The notes: generated by a model from the sequence alone, not told the origin. Shown: positions 54,660 to 63,889, counted from the stretch's first letter. The stretch is 64,000 nucleotides of DNA from Aliihoeflea sp052435735 (GCA_052435735.1 JBQVNB010000018.1:36910-100909), one strand, 5' to 3'. A program made the numbers and translations.

Positions 54660-55211
54660 ATGAAGCAGGGTTGGCAAGACGATGTCCTGTCTTTCTGGTT
54701 CGGCGAATTGACCGCCGAAGACTGGTTCACCGGCAAGAGCGACATCGACGACAAGATCCGTTCGCGCTTTGCCGAACTCTACGAACAGTTGAAGACCGGG
54801 CTCGACCCGGACAAGGTCGACGACCAGCGCACCGCACTCGCCGCGGTCATCGTGCTCGATCAGTTTCCGCGCAACATGTTCCGCGGTCAGCCCGCAGCGT
54901 TCGGCACGGACAATCTGGCCATCGAGATCGCGCGCAACGCGACCGAGAATCGGCTCGATCACGGGCTTACCAACACCGAGAAGCAGTTTCTCTACATGCC
55001 GTTCATGCATTCGGAGATTTCGGCCGACCAGGAGCGCTGCGTCGATCTCTTCCGTTCACTCGACAACGAGGACGGCCTGAAATACGCGATCGAGCATCGC
55101 GACATCATTCAGGAATTCGGACGGTTCCCGCATCGAAACAAGGCGCTTGGGCGCCAGACGACGGATGCGGAACGCAAGTTCATGGAAGGGCATGCCGGAT
55201 ACGGCCAGTGA
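54660..55211 (+). CDS. DUF924 family protein
   Basis: The 183-residue all-helical protein shows the DUF924 pattern: VLSFWFGELTAEDWF, VIVLDQFPRNMFRG, FLYMPFMHSE and GRFPHRNKALGR. The family has a TPR-like fold and no known function. ATG 54660 has GAGGGAGGA upstream. It lies 77 bases after the ABC operon, with a small hairpin between, so it may be only partly co-transcribed. Confidence 0.88.
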   Translation: MKQGWQDDVLSFWFGELTAEDWFTGKSDIDDKIRSRFAELYEQLKTGLDPDKVDDQRTALAAVIVLDQFPRNMFRGQPAAFGTDNLAIEIARNATENRLDHGLTNTEKQFLYMPFMHSEISADQERCVDLFRSLDNEDGLKYAIEHRDIIQEFGRFPHRNKALGRQTTDAERKFMEGHAGYGQ

Positions 55212-55407
55212 CGGCCGGTTCCTGTCAGTTGAGTATTCCGCTGCGGCACGGCTTGCACCGCAGCGAATTGTGGCCCTAGATAGGCGCTAGCAACAAATTC
55301 CAGGATGCAGGCGGGCATCCGGTGCTGGGTGAGCGGGCAAATCAAGAATCCGGCCGCGTCAGTCGACCGATCCCGCCTCCATGCGAAACATTCCCAGGGA
55401 GGACGAA

Positions 55408-57537
55408 TTGGCCAAAGCGACCGAAAAGACGAGCAAGGCTGCGAAGGACGACGCAAAGCCGGCAGCGAAGAAGCCAGCAGCCAAAAAGGCGCCGGCCGTA
55501 AAGGCGGCCGCAGCCGCAAAGCCCGCTGCCGCCAAGAAGAGCGTGGCTGCCAAGCCGAAATCGGCGCCGGCAAAGACTGCTGCGAAGAAGCCGGCTGCAA
55601 AGCCAGCGGTAGCCGCAGCCGCAACACCCGTCGATGCACCGGCGGCTGCGCCCGCACCCGCCAAGTCTGCCGCTGCCAAGGTCTCCACCCCGAAGACCAC
55701 TGCGAAATCTGCTGCGAAGAAGCCTGCGGCCAAGGCCGCAAAGCCCTCTGCAGAAAAGGCAGCGGAAGCACCGGCCGCTTCGAAGCCGGCGGCTTCCAAG
55801 GCCAAGGCGTCCACCGCCAAGCCCAAACCGGCTGCCGCTGCTCCGGCAGCGGTGGCCAAGCAGTCGGCGGCGAAGGCCGACAAGCCCTGGCTCGCCAATT
55901 ATCCGAACGGCGTTCCTGCCGAGATCGCGCCGCTCGAATATCAGTCGCTCGGCGATCTGATGGTCGATTCCTGCCGCAAATACGGCTCGAAGCCGGCCTT
56001 CACCTGCATGGGGAAATCGATCACCTTCACCGAGCTCGAAAAGCAGTCCGCTGCCTTTGCCGCCTATCTGCAGGGCAAGGGCCTGTCGAAGGGCGCGCGC
56101 GTCGCCATCATGATGCCGAACGTGCTGCAATACCCGATCGCGATGATGGCGGTGCTGCGGGCAGGCTATACGGTCGTCAACGTCAACCCGCTCTACACGC
56201 CCCGCGAACTCGAGCACCAGCTCAACGATTCGGGCGCCGAAGCGATCGTCATCCTGGAGAACTTCGCGGCCACCTTGCAGCAGGTGATCGGCCGCACCAA
56301 GGTGAAGCACGTCGTCGTCGCCGCGATGGGCGACCGGCTCGGGCTCAAGGGTATCGTCGTCAATCTGGTCGTGCGCCGCGTCAAGAAGATGGTGCCGAAC
56401 TGGTCGCTTCCGGGTCACGTGCCGTTCAACGATGCGCTGAAGGAAGGCGCCAAGAAGACGTTCCGCAAGATCGATGTCGGCCAGGACGACGTCGCGTTCC
56501 TGCAATATACGGGCGGGACGACGGGCGTTTCGAAGGGCGCGACGCTGCTTCATCGCAACGTCCTCGCCAACGTCGCGCAGAACGCGCTTTGGGTCGAGGC
56601 GGCCTATTCCAAGAAGCCGAAGCCGAAGGATGTCGTCTATATCTGCGCGCTGCCGCTCTACCACATCTATGCGTTGACGGTGAACGCGCTTATGGGCATG
56701 CAGCAGGGCGCGCAGAACATCCTGATCCCCAATCCGCGCGACATTCCGGCCTTCGTCAAGGAACTGCAGAAGACGCCGTTCCACGTCTTCCCGGGCCTCA
56801 ACACGCTGTTCAACGCGCTCCTCAACAATGCCGACTTCCAGAAGCTCGACTTCAAGCCGCTGATCCTGACCTTCGGCGGCGGCATGGCGGTGCAGAAGCC
56901 CGTCGCCGACCGCTGGCAGAAGCTTACCGGCATCGTCATCGCCGAGGGCTACGGCCTGTCGGAGACGGCACCGGTCGCGACCGCCAACCGCTTCGACGCG
57001 GACGAGTTCTCGGGCACGATCGGCATGCCGATCCCGTCGACCGAAATCGTCATCCGCGACGAGGACGGCAAGGACGTGTCGTCCGGCGAGGTCGGCGAGA
57101 TCTGCATTCGCGGGCCGCAGGTCATGGCCGGCTACTGGAACCGGGCCGACGAGACCAGGAAGGTCATGACCGATGACGGCTTCTTCAAATCGGGCGACAT
57201 GGGCTTCATCGACGAGCGTGGCTTCGTCAAGATCGTCGATCGCAAGAAGGACATGATCCTCGTCTCCGGCTTCAACGTCTATCCGAACGAGCTGGAAGAG
57301 GTCGTCGCGGAGCATCCGGGCGTCCTCGAAGTCGCCGCCGTCGGCGTGCCGGACGAGCATTCGGGCGAGGTGCCGAAGCTCTTCGTCGTCAAGAAGGACG
57401 AGAAGCTGACGGAGCAGGAGATCATCGACTTCACGCGCGACAAGCTGACCGGCTACAAGCGCCCGCGCCACGTGGAATTCCGCAAGGAACTGCCGAAGAC
57501 AAATGTCGGCAAGATCCTGCGGCGTGAGTTGCGGTAG
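55408..57537 (+). CDS. fadD: Long-chain acyl-CoA ligase with histone H1-like N-terminal tail
   Basis: The 709-residue protein fuses two unlike parts. Residues 1-157 are almost only Lys, Ala and Pro with Ser and Thr (KPAAKKPAAKKAPAVK and similar), a disordered strongly basic tail like histone H1 or PhaF. From about residue 160 a full FadD-type acyl-CoA synthetase follows: P-loop YTGGTTGVSKGA (about 366), GYGLSETAPVA, and the FACS region near DGFFKSGDMGF and RKKDMILVSGFNVYPNELE. The enzyme activates fatty acids with ATP and CoA. TTG 55408 has GGGAGGA five bases upstream and is preferred to ATG 55381. The tail makes it about 150 residues longer than FadD. Confidence 0.88.
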   Translation: MAKATEKTSKAAKDDAKPAAKKPAAKKAPAVKAAAAAKPAAAKKSVAAKPKSAPAKTAAKKPAAKPAVAAAATPVDAPAAAPAPAKSAAAKVSTPKTTAKSAAKKPAAKAAKPSAEKAAEAPAASKPAASKAKASTAKPKPAAAAPAAVAKQSAAKADKPWLANYPNGVPAEIAPLEYQSLGDLMVDSCRKYGSKPAFTCMGKSITFTELEKQSAAFAAYLQGKGLSKGARVAIMMPNVLQYPIAMMAVLRAGYTVVNVNPLYTPRELEHQLNDSGAEAIVILENFAATLQQVIGRTKVKHVVVAAMGDRLGLKGIVVNLVVRRVKKMVPNWSLPGHVPFNDALKEGAKKTFRKIDVGQDDVAFLQYTGGTTGVSKGATLLHRNVLANVAQNALWVEAAYSKKPKPKDVVYICALPLYHIYALTVNALMGMQQGAQNILIPNPRDIPAFVKELQKTPFHVFPGLNTLFNALLNNADFQKLDFKPLILTFGGGMAVQKPVADRWQKLTGIVIAEGYGLSETAPVATANRFDADEFSGTIGMPIPSTEIVIRDEDGKDVSSGEVGEICIRGPQVMAGYWNRADETRKVMTDDGFFKSGDMGFIDERGFVKIVDRKKDMILVSGFNVYPNELEEVVAEHPGVLEVAAVGVPDEHSGEVPKLFVVKKDEKLTEQEIIDFTRDKLTGYKRPRHVEFRKELPKTNVGKILRRELR

Positions 57538-57543
57538 AAGTCG

Positions 57544-57574
57544 AAAGGCCCGCTTCGGCGGGCCTTTTTCTTTG
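57544..57574. terminator. Intrinsic terminator
   Basis: AAAGGCCCGC (57544-57553), loop TTCG and GCGGGCCTTT (57558-57567) form a perfect stem, followed by T-rich sequence to 57573. It lies just after the fadD stop and five bases before the convergent phosphatase stop, and can act in both directions. Confidence 0.9.
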
Positions 57575-57578
57575 GGCG

Positions 57579-58283
57579 TCAGCGTCCGTTCAAATATCCC
57601 GGCAGTTCCGCGATCGACCCCAGCACCACATGCGCCAGCGGCTCCAGCGTGGCGCGCGTGCCAGTGCCGCTGAGGACGGCGACGCGCAGGCCGGCGCCGG
57701 CCGCCCTGCCCGTTTCCATGTCATGATTGTTGTCGCCGACCATCGCGATTTCGGACGGCTTCAGGCCGGCCATGTCGGCGAAGGCGACGATGACGTCGGG
57801 GGCGGGCTTCGGGTTGGCGACGGCGTCATAGCCGTATGCGGCCTCGAACAATTGCGAGACGCCAAGGGTGGCCAGCGTCCGCTCCGCGCCTTGCGTGGAA
57901 TCGTTGGTCGCGACGGCGAGGCGGAAGCCGCGCGCGTGCAGCGCAGACAGCGCGTCGATGATGCCGGGCAGCGCGACCGCGCGAGCGGCGCCCTCGATGG
58001 CCGTGACGGTGTCGAAATGGGCAACGTGCTCGCGGCGCTCCGTGGCGCTCGCCTGCGGATACCAGCAATCGACGATCTCGGCATTGGTGCCTGCCGCGAA
58101 GACCGAATCGGCGCGAAATTGTCCGGCGGCGAAGTCGTAACCGGCACGCTCCATCAGGAGGTTTGCCTCAGCACGATCGCCGCCGGCAGCCTCAAGCGCC
58201 AGATGGTCGCCGACCGCGAACCAGGTTGCGTTGAAGTCGACGAGGGTGCCGTCCTTGTCGAACAGGATTGCCTTGATCGCCAT
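57579..58283 (-). CDS. HAD-family phosphatase (Gph-like)
   Basis: The 234-residue HAD hydrolase has motif I DKDGTLVDF with the nucleophile Asp, motif II VATNDST, the lysine of motif III in NPKPAPD, and motif IV GDNNHDMETG. The cap insert places it in the phosphoglycolate phosphatase-like subfamily (class C1). Substrate is unknown. ATG 58283 overlaps the pgi stop (TGATG); a GTG just before it (58286) is also possible. Confidence 0.88.
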   Translation of the reverse strand: MAIKAILFDKDGTLVDFNATWFAVGDHLALEAAGGDRAEANLLMERAGYDFAAGQFRADSVFAAGTNAEIVDCWYPQASATERREHVAHFDTVTAIEGAARAVALPGIIDALSALHARGFRLAVATNDSTQGAERTLATLGVSQLFEAAYGYDAVANPKPAPDVIVAFADMAGLKPSEIAMVGDNNHDMETGRAAGAGLRVAVLSGTGTRATLEPLAHVVLGSIAELPGYLNGR

Positions 58284-59905
58284 CACGCGTTTCCACGCAA
58301 CGCATGGATGCGGGCGACGAGGCCGGCCGTCGAGCCGTCGCGGCCCGCCGTCCCTTCCTTGCCCTCGACGATGGGCAGGAGGCCGGTCGCGAGTTCCTTG
58401 CCGAGCTCAACGCCCCACTGGTCGAAGGCATTGATCTCGAAAAGCTGCGCCTCGACGAAGACGCGGTGCTCATAAAGCGCGATCAGCCGGCCGAGCGTGA
58501 AGGGGTCGAGCTTGCGGTACAGGATTGTTACCGAAGGCCGGTTGCCGGAGAAGACCCGGTGCGGCGCGATCTTCTCCACCTCGGCAGCATCCATGCCTTT
58601 GGCGAGCATCTGCGCGCGCGCTTCCTCCAGCGTGCGCCCTGTCATCAGCGCCTCGGACTGCGCGAGGCAGTTGGCGAGCAGGAGATCGTGCTGGTGCTTC
58701 AACTCCGGCTCGTGGCCCTCGGCGGCGGCGAGGAATTCGACCGGCACGATATCCGTGCCCTGGTGGAGAAGCTGGAAGAAGGCGTGCTGACCGTTTGTGC
58801 CGGGCTCGCCCCAGACGACCGGCCCGGTCGGCGTCGCGGCGGGCTCTCCGTCGACAGTGACGCCCTTGCCGTTCGACTCCATGTCGAGTTGCTGCAGGTA
58901 TGCCGGCAGGCGTGCGAGGCGCTGGTCGTAGGGGATGATCGCGCGCGACGGATAGCGGCAGGCGACGCGGTGGAACCAGCCGATCAGGCCGAGCATGACG
59001 GGCAGGTTTTGCGCCAGCGGCGCTTCTGCAAGATGACGGTCGATCGAATGAGCGCCGGCGAGCAAACTGCGGAAATTTTCGGGACCGATGGCGAGCATGA
59101 TGGGGAGGCCGATCGCCGACCAGAGCGAATAGCGCCCGCCGACCCAGTTCCAGAAGCCGAAGATGCGGTCTTCGCGAATACCGAAGGCTCCCACCTTGTC
59201 GAGCGCGGTCGAGACGGCGGCGAAGTGGTGGGCGACGGCCGCCTCGCCCAGCGCGTCGGCGATCCAGCGTTTCGCGGTCTCGGCATTCGTCATCGTCTCG
59301 ATGGTGGTGAAGGTCTTCGAGGCGACGATGAAGAAGGTCGTCTTCGGATCGAGCCCCTTCAGCGTGTCGACGATATGCGCGCCGTCGACATTGGAGACGA
59401 AGTGAAGTCGCGGTCCGTCATGGTACGGGGCGAGCGCGAGCGTTGCCATGGCCGGTCCGAGATCGGAGCCGCCGATGCCGATATTGACGACGTCGGTGAT
59501 GGTTCCGGCGCGCAATTCGTCCGCGAATGCGGCCATCGCATCCAGCACGCGGTGGATGCCGGGCACGACATTCTCGCCATCGACGACCAGCGAGGCCTCT
59601 CGCGGCAGGCGTAGCGCGGTGTGGAGAACGGCCCGCCCTTCGGTGATGTTGATCGGCTGGCCGGAAAGCATCGCGTCGCGCCGTGCTTCGAGATTTGCCG
59701 CCTCGGCGAGCGCGACCAGAAGGTCGATCGTCTGCGCGTCCACCGCGCATTTGGAGTAGTCCAGCAGCAGCTCGTCCAGCGTCAGCGAAAACGCATCGAA
59801 GCGACCCGGATCGGCGGCGAACAGGGCGCGCATGTCGACCGGCGCGCGGGTTCCCTGGTGCGCGATGATCTCGGTGCGGGCGGCTTCGAGCGTGGAGTTT
59901 GGCAA
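58283..59905 (-). CDS. pgi: Glucose-6-phosphate isomerase
   Basis: The 540-residue enzyme interconverts glucose-6-phosphate and fructose-6-phosphate. Family signatures are FIVASKTFTTIETMTN, FGFWNWVGGRYSLWSAIGLP, and the C-terminal FDQWGVELGKELA with the active-site Lys. The start is TTG 59905 with AAGG upstream; no ATG is present before the conserved N-terminal helix. The phosphatase gene is co-transcribed after it. The 198-base divergent region to the MocR gene is shared. Confidence 0.95.
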   Translation of the reverse strand: MPNSTLEAARTEIIAHQGTRAPVDMRALFAADPGRFDAFSLTLDELLLDYSKCAVDAQTIDLLVALAEAANLEARRDAMLSGQPINITEGRAVLHTALRLPREASLVVDGENVVPGIHRVLDAMAAFADELRAGTITDVVNIGIGGSDLGPAMATLALAPYHDGPRLHFVSNVDGAHIVDTLKGLDPKTTFFIVASKTFTTIETMTNAETAKRWIADALGEAAVAHHFAAVSTALDKVGAFGIREDRIFGFWNWVGGRYSLWSAIGLPIMLAIGPENFRSLLAGAHSIDRHLAEAPLAQNLPVMLGLIGWFHRVACRYPSRAIIPYDQRLARLPAYLQQLDMESNGKGVTVDGEPAATPTGPVVWGEPGTNGQHAFFQLLHQGTDIVPVEFLAAAEGHEPELKHQHDLLLANCLAQSEALMTGRTLEEARAQMLAKGMDAAEVEKIAPHRVFSGNRPSVTILYRKLDPFTLGRLIALYEHRVFVEAQLFEINAFDQWGVELGKELATGLLPIVEGKEGTAGRDGSTAGLVARIHALRGNA

Positions 59906-60039
59906 GCTGGCAACCTTCGGTCTGACGGGGTCGCGAAGGTTAATCAGCGCCCGCTCACGAGCGCAAGGGTAGCCCCTGCGTCAAGGACCAATCACTTTTG
60001 CACACTGGATGGATCAATAAATATCATTGGCGCAACCAA

Positions 60040-60067
60040 TTGGACCAGACTTGATCCCGTTGGACCA
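60040..60067 (+). promoter_or_regulatory. Direct repeats upstream of the MocR gene
   Basis: TTGGACCA occurs at 60040-60047 and 60060-60067, spaced by exactly 20 bases, about two helical turns. MocR-type regulators bind such direct repeats. An inverted relative lies at 61605-61636 before the MttB gene. The sites lie 37-64 bases before the MocR start codon. Confidence 0.65.
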
Positions 60068-60103
60068 CAGGCATAGGCTGGTTCGCATGTGAAGGATATC
60101 GCC

Positions 60104-61597
60104 ATGGCTGCTCGCACTGACCCCGCAATCTGGTCCGGACTGTTTCGTATCTCGCCCGAATCGGGCCAGACGCTGCAGGCGCAAATCCGCCAGGCGATCG
60201 TCGCGGCCATCCTCGACCGCCAGATCGCGGCCTCGATGCCCTTGCCCTCCTGCCGGGTGCTTGCGGAGAAGCTGGGCGTCGCGCGCGGCACCGTCGTCCT
60301 CGCCTTTCAGCAGCTCGTCGACCAGGGTTTCCTGATCGCCAAGGAGCGGCGCGGCCATTTCGTCAATCCGGAGATGCTGACCATGCCGGCGCGGGCACCC
60401 GGCGCGATCCGCAAGAGCGATCCGACGCTCGACTGGAAGAGCCGGCGCAAGGTCGCCGCCTCCGAAATGCCCGAGCCGTCAAAGCAGGAAAACTGGATCA
60501 GGGCCTCCTACCCCTTCGTCTACGGCCAGTTCGATCCGGGCCTTTTCCCGACCGCCGAATGGCGCGAGTGCAACCGCATGGCGCTGGCGGTGCTCGAAAT
60601 CCGCAACTGGGCGTCGGACATGGTCGACCGGGACGATCCGCTGCTGATCGAGCAGATCCAGGCGCGGCTCCTGCCCCGGCGCGGCATTTTCGCCAATCCG
60701 GACGAGATCATCGTCACGCTCGGCGCGCAGCACGCGCTCTACATGCTGGCGACGCTGCTGATGGGCCGCGGCACCAAGGTCGCGATGGAAAACCCCGGCT
60801 ATCCCGATGCGCGCTCGATCTTCCGCCTTTCCGGTGCCGATGTCGTGCCGGTGCCGGTCGATCGCGAGGGCATCGATCCCGACGCCATTCCGGACGATTG
60901 CGGCTTCGCTTTCGTCACGCCGAGCCACCAGTGCCCGACCATGGTGTCGCTCTCCGAAGAGCGGCGGCAGAAGCTGATCGCCGACGCGCAGAAGCACGAC
61001 CGCATCATCATCGAGGACGGCTATGACAGCCAGCTCGTCGACGACGCACCGCAGCAGGCGCTGCGCGGGATCGATCGCTCCGGCCGCGTTATCTATGTCG
61101 GCTCGATGTCGAAGACGCTCGCACCGGGCCTGCGGCTCGGCTACATCGTCGCCTCGGCCGAGCTGATCGCCGAATTGCGCGCGCTGCGCCGCTTCATGCT
61201 GCGCCATCCGCCGGCCAACAATCAGCGCGCCGTCGCGCTGTTCCTCTCGCTCGGCCACCACGAGGCGCTGGTGCGCCGGCTGTCGACCGCCTTCCAGGAG
61301 CGCCGCGAGCGGCTGATCGGCGCGGTGTCGTCCTATCTGCCCGAATGGCGCATCACCGACACGCCGGGTGGCACCTCGCTCTGGCTCGAAGGCCCGCACG
61401 GGACCAGCGGCAAGGCGCTGGCGGAACTAGCCGCTTCGCGCAGCGTGCTGATCGAGCCAGGCGCACGCTTCTTCGACCAGCCGGAGAAGAATGGCCGCTT
61501 CGTGCGGCTCGGCATCTCGTCCATCGCGCTCCAGCATATCGAGCCCGGCATCCGCGAACTGGCGACTGCCGCCGGGCGGCGACCGGCGGCCGCCTGA
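60104..61597 (+). CDS. MocR-family regulator (GntR-aminotransferase fusion)
   Basis: The 497-residue protein joins a GntR winged-helix domain (QAIVAAILDRQIAASMPLPSCRVLAEKLGVARGTVVLAFQQL) to a class I aminotransferase fold. The PLP Lys is in YVGSMSKTLAPGLRLGY near residue 345; MENPGYPDARSIF and EDGYDSQL are other PLP contacts. MocR proteins sense amino acids, amines or vitamin forms and activate or repress neighbours. ATG 60104 has AAGG at eight bases. The downstream methyltransferase gene on the same strand carries related boxes in its leader. Confidence 0.9.
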   Translation: MAARTDPAIWSGLFRISPESGQTLQAQIRQAIVAAILDRQIAASMPLPSCRVLAEKLGVARGTVVLAFQQLVDQGFLIAKERRGHFVNPEMLTMPARAPGAIRKSDPTLDWKSRRKVAASEMPEPSKQENWIRASYPFVYGQFDPGLFPTAEWRECNRMALAVLEIRNWASDMVDRDDPLLIEQIQARLLPRRGIFANPDEIIVTLGAQHALYMLATLLMGRGTKVAMENPGYPDARSIFRLSGADVVPVPVDREGIDPDAIPDDCGFAFVTPSHQCPTMVSLSEERRQKLIADAQKHDRIIIEDGYDSQLVDDAPQQALRGIDRSGRVIYVGSMSKTLAPGLRLGYIVASAELIAELRALRRFMLRHPPANNQRAVALFLSLGHHEALVRRLSTAFQERRERLIGAVSSYLPEWRITDTPGGTSLWLEGPHGTSGKALAELAASRSVLIEPGARFFDQPEKNGRFVRLGISSIALQHIEPGIRELATAAGRRPAAA

Positions 61598-61604
61598 GCC
61601 GAAT

Positions 61605-61636
61605 TTGGTCCATCGGGCGAAATCCCGGTGGACTAA
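61605..61636. promoter_or_regulatory. Inverted repeat upstream of the MttB-family gene
   Basis: TTGGTCCA (61605-61612) and TGGACTAA (61629-61636) form an inverted pair (7 of 8 matches) with 16 bases between. They carry the same GGACCA core as the direct repeats before the MocR gene. The pair lies 60-91 bases before the methyltransferase start, so MocR is a likely binder. This is inference. Confidence 0.55.
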
Positions 61637-61695
61637 CCGACCGTCATTTTCGGACGCATAGTTGAGCCACCAGATCCGCTTGGGTGGAGCGTCAG

Positions 61696-63273
61696 ATGTC
61701 GGTCGTTCTCGAAGATCACGAAGCCCAAAGGTCGCGACGCTCGGGCGGGCGCGAGGCGCGGCGGGCGATCCGCGCAGCCCCGCTCGCCGAGGACATCCGC
61801 CCCGTCCGCGCGGGGCTCGAAGGCGGGCGCTACAAGCCGCTCGACCGCGCCGATCTCGACCGTATTCATGAAGCCGTGCTGACCGTTCTGGAGACGGTCG
61901 GCTTTGCCAACGCGATCCCGTCCTGCCTCGAGGCGCTGACCCGCGCCGGAGCAAGCTACGGTCCCGACAAGCGCATCCGGTTTCCGCGCCGGCTGGTGCT
62001 CGACACGATCCGCAATGCCGCACGCGGGTTCACGCTCCACGGGCAGGAGCCGCAGCACGACCTGAAGCTCCAGAGCACCCGCGTCCATTACGGGACGGCG
62101 GGCGCGGCGGTGCATGTCGTCGACGTGGAAAAGCGCGAATACCGCGAGTCGCTTCTGCAGGACATCTACGACGCCGCGCGCATCGTCGATCGGATGGACA
62201 GCATCCATTTTTTCCAGCGCCCGATGGTGCCGCGCGACATTCCCGATCCGTTCGAGATGGATTTGAACACGCTTTATGCCTGCGTGACCGGGACGACCAA
62301 GCATGTCGGGACGTCCTTCACCACAGCCGACAACGTCCGCCCGGCGCTCGACATGCTCTACGCTATCGCCGGCAGCGAGGAAAAGTTTCGCGCGCGGCCT
62401 TTCGTGTCGAACTCCAATTGCTTCGTCGTCCCGCCGATGAAGTTCGCCGAGGACGCCTGCGGCGTGCTTGAGGAATGCGTCAAGGGTGGCATCCCGATTC
62501 TGCTTCTCTCCGCCGGGCAGGCAGGCGCCACCGCGCCAGCGGCGATTGCCGGCGCGGTCGTGCAGGCAGTGGCGGAGGTTCTGGCTGGGCTCGTCTATGT
62601 CAACGCGTTGAAGCCCGGCCATCCGGCGATCTTCGGCACATGGCCCTTTGTCTCCGACCTGCGCACCGGCGCGATGTCGGGCGGCTCGGCCGAGCAGGCC
62701 CTATTGACCGCAGCCTGCGCGCAGATGGCGCAGTATTACGACCTTCCCGGAGGCTCGGCGGCCGGCATGGCGGACTCCAAGCTGCCGGACATCCAGTCCG
62801 GGTTCGAAAAGGGCATCACCGACGTGATGGCGGGGCTGTCGGGGCTCAATCTCGTCTATGAAGCCGCCGGCATGCATGCCTCGCTGCTCGGCTTCTGCCT
62901 CGAAAGCCTGATCATCGACAACGACATGATCGGTCAGTGCCTGCGCTGCGTGCGCGGCATCGACATGTCGGAGCCGTCCCTGTCGATCGACGCGATCAGC
63001 GATGTATGCCTCAACGGACCCGGCCATTATCTTGGCCACAGCCAGACGCTGGAGCTGATGCAGCGCGAATATTTCTACCCCGCCATCGCCGACCGGTTCA
63101 GCCCCAAGGAATGGGCCGAGAAGGGAAAGCCGGACATTCTCCAGCGCGCCATCGCCGAGAAGAAACGCATTCTGGCCACGCACTTCCCCCGTCACGTCTC
63201 ACGCGTGCTCGACGACCAGCTTCGCGCTCGGTATCCGGAAATTCGCCTGCCGCGCAGCGCGATGGGGCACTGA
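61696..63273 (+). CDS. MttB-family (trimethylamine-type) methyltransferase, non-pyrrolysine
   Basis: The 525-residue protein is an MttB-superfamily corrinoid methyltransferase (TIM barrel). It reads through without an internal amber codon, so it is a non-pyrrolysine member such as the glycine betaine class. Recognisable blocks are HYGTAGAAVHVVD, KHVGTSFTTADNVRPALDMLYA, GIPILLLSAGQAGATAPAAIAGAVVQ and SGGSAEQALLTAACAQMAQYY. Members demethylate quaternary or tertiary amines onto a corrinoid protein. No corrinoid protein gene lies next to it within the window. GGAG precedes ATG 61696. The MocR regulator is directly upstream. Confidence 0.85.
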   Translation: MSVVLEDHEAQRSRRSGGREARRAIRAAPLAEDIRPVRAGLEGGRYKPLDRADLDRIHEAVLTVLETVGFANAIPSCLEALTRAGASYGPDKRIRFPRRLVLDTIRNAARGFTLHGQEPQHDLKLQSTRVHYGTAGAAVHVVDVEKREYRESLLQDIYDAARIVDRMDSIHFFQRPMVPRDIPDPFEMDLNTLYACVTGTTKHVGTSFTTADNVRPALDMLYAIAGSEEKFRARPFVSNSNCFVVPPMKFAEDACGVLEECVKGGIPILLLSAGQAGATAPAAIAGAVVQAVAEVLAGLVYVNALKPGHPAIFGTWPFVSDLRTGAMSGGSAEQALLTAACAQMAQYYDLPGGSAAGMADSKLPDIQSGFEKGITDVMAGLSGLNLVYEAAGMHASLLGFCLESLIIDNDMIGQCLRCVRGIDMSEPSLSIDAISDVCLNGPGHYLGHSQTLELMQREYFYPAIADRFSPKEWAEKGKPDILQRAIAEKKRILATHFPRHVSRVLDDQLRARYPEIRLPRSAMGH

Positions 63274-63346
63274 CCTTGGTGTAATGGACAAGACGGCGGC
63301 GCTGGGCTAGGCGTTGGCAAGACCAATCGAGGGAGGGATTTCTGCC

Positions 63347-63808
63347 ATGGCGATGATCATCGAGGGCGAGGAGAAGATCGAGGCGCCGGTGCAGAAGGTC
63401 TGGGAAGCGCTCAACGATCCCAAAATCCTGCGCGAATGCATTCCCGGCTGCGAGAGCCTCGACAAGAAATCCGACACGGAAATGGCTGCGGTCGTCTCGC
63501 TGAAGATCGGGCCGATCAAGGCGCGGTTCAACGGTGAGGTCCAACTCGTCAATTTGAACCCACCGCACTCCTATACGATCCAGGGCGAGGGCAAGGGCGG
63601 CATCGCCGGTTTCGCCAAAGGCGGTGCGGACGTGTCGCTGAAGGAAGACGGCGACGCCACAATCCTCACCTATGCGGCAAAGGCCGATGTCGGCGGCAAG
63701 ATGGCCCAGCTTGGCTCGCGCCTCATCACCTCGACCTCGAAGAAGCTGGCAGGCGAGTTCTTTTCGAATTTCAACGCGAAAGTGAGTAGCAGTCGGGCAG
63801 AGGTTTGA
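63347..63808 (+). CDS. CoxG-like SRPBCC protein
   Basis: The 153-residue protein is a CoxG/SRPBCC (START-like) fold member: MAMIIEGEEKIEAPVQKVWEALNDP, ILRECIPGCESLDKKSD, FNGEVQLVNLNPP, and the Gly-rich loop GEGKGGIAGFAKGGADVSL. CoxG anchors CO dehydrogenase-type molybdenum hydroxylases at the membrane in some bacteria; other members bind lipids or quinones. GGGAGGGA precedes the ATG. It lies 73 bases after the methyltransferase and 19 kb from coxS-L-M, so a link to that operon is uncertain. Confidence 0.82.
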   Translation: MAMIIEGEEKIEAPVQKVWEALNDPKILRECIPGCESLDKKSDTEMAAVVSLKIGPIKARFNGEVQLVNLNPPHSYTIQGEGKGGIAGFAKGGADVSLKEDGDATILTYAAKADVGGKMAQLGSRLITSTSKKLAGEFFSNFNAKVSSSRAEV

Positions 63809-63889
63809 GCCAAAGCGGCACGTCAATGACGGGCGTCATCCCGGCCGAAGTCCGAGCGTAGCGAGGCGAGAGCCGGCAACTGTATTGTT

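Noticed and set aside
55408..55880. Repetitive stretch resembling a repeat array
   Set aside because: It is in frame Lys/Ala/Pro coding sequence of the fadD tail, with no fixed unit or spacers, so it is neither a CRISPR nor a tandem repeat array.
61696..63273. Possible pyrrolysine-type MttB with an in-frame amber
   Set aside because: The frame is continuous with no internal TAG and ends with TGA, so it is a non-pyrrolysine member.
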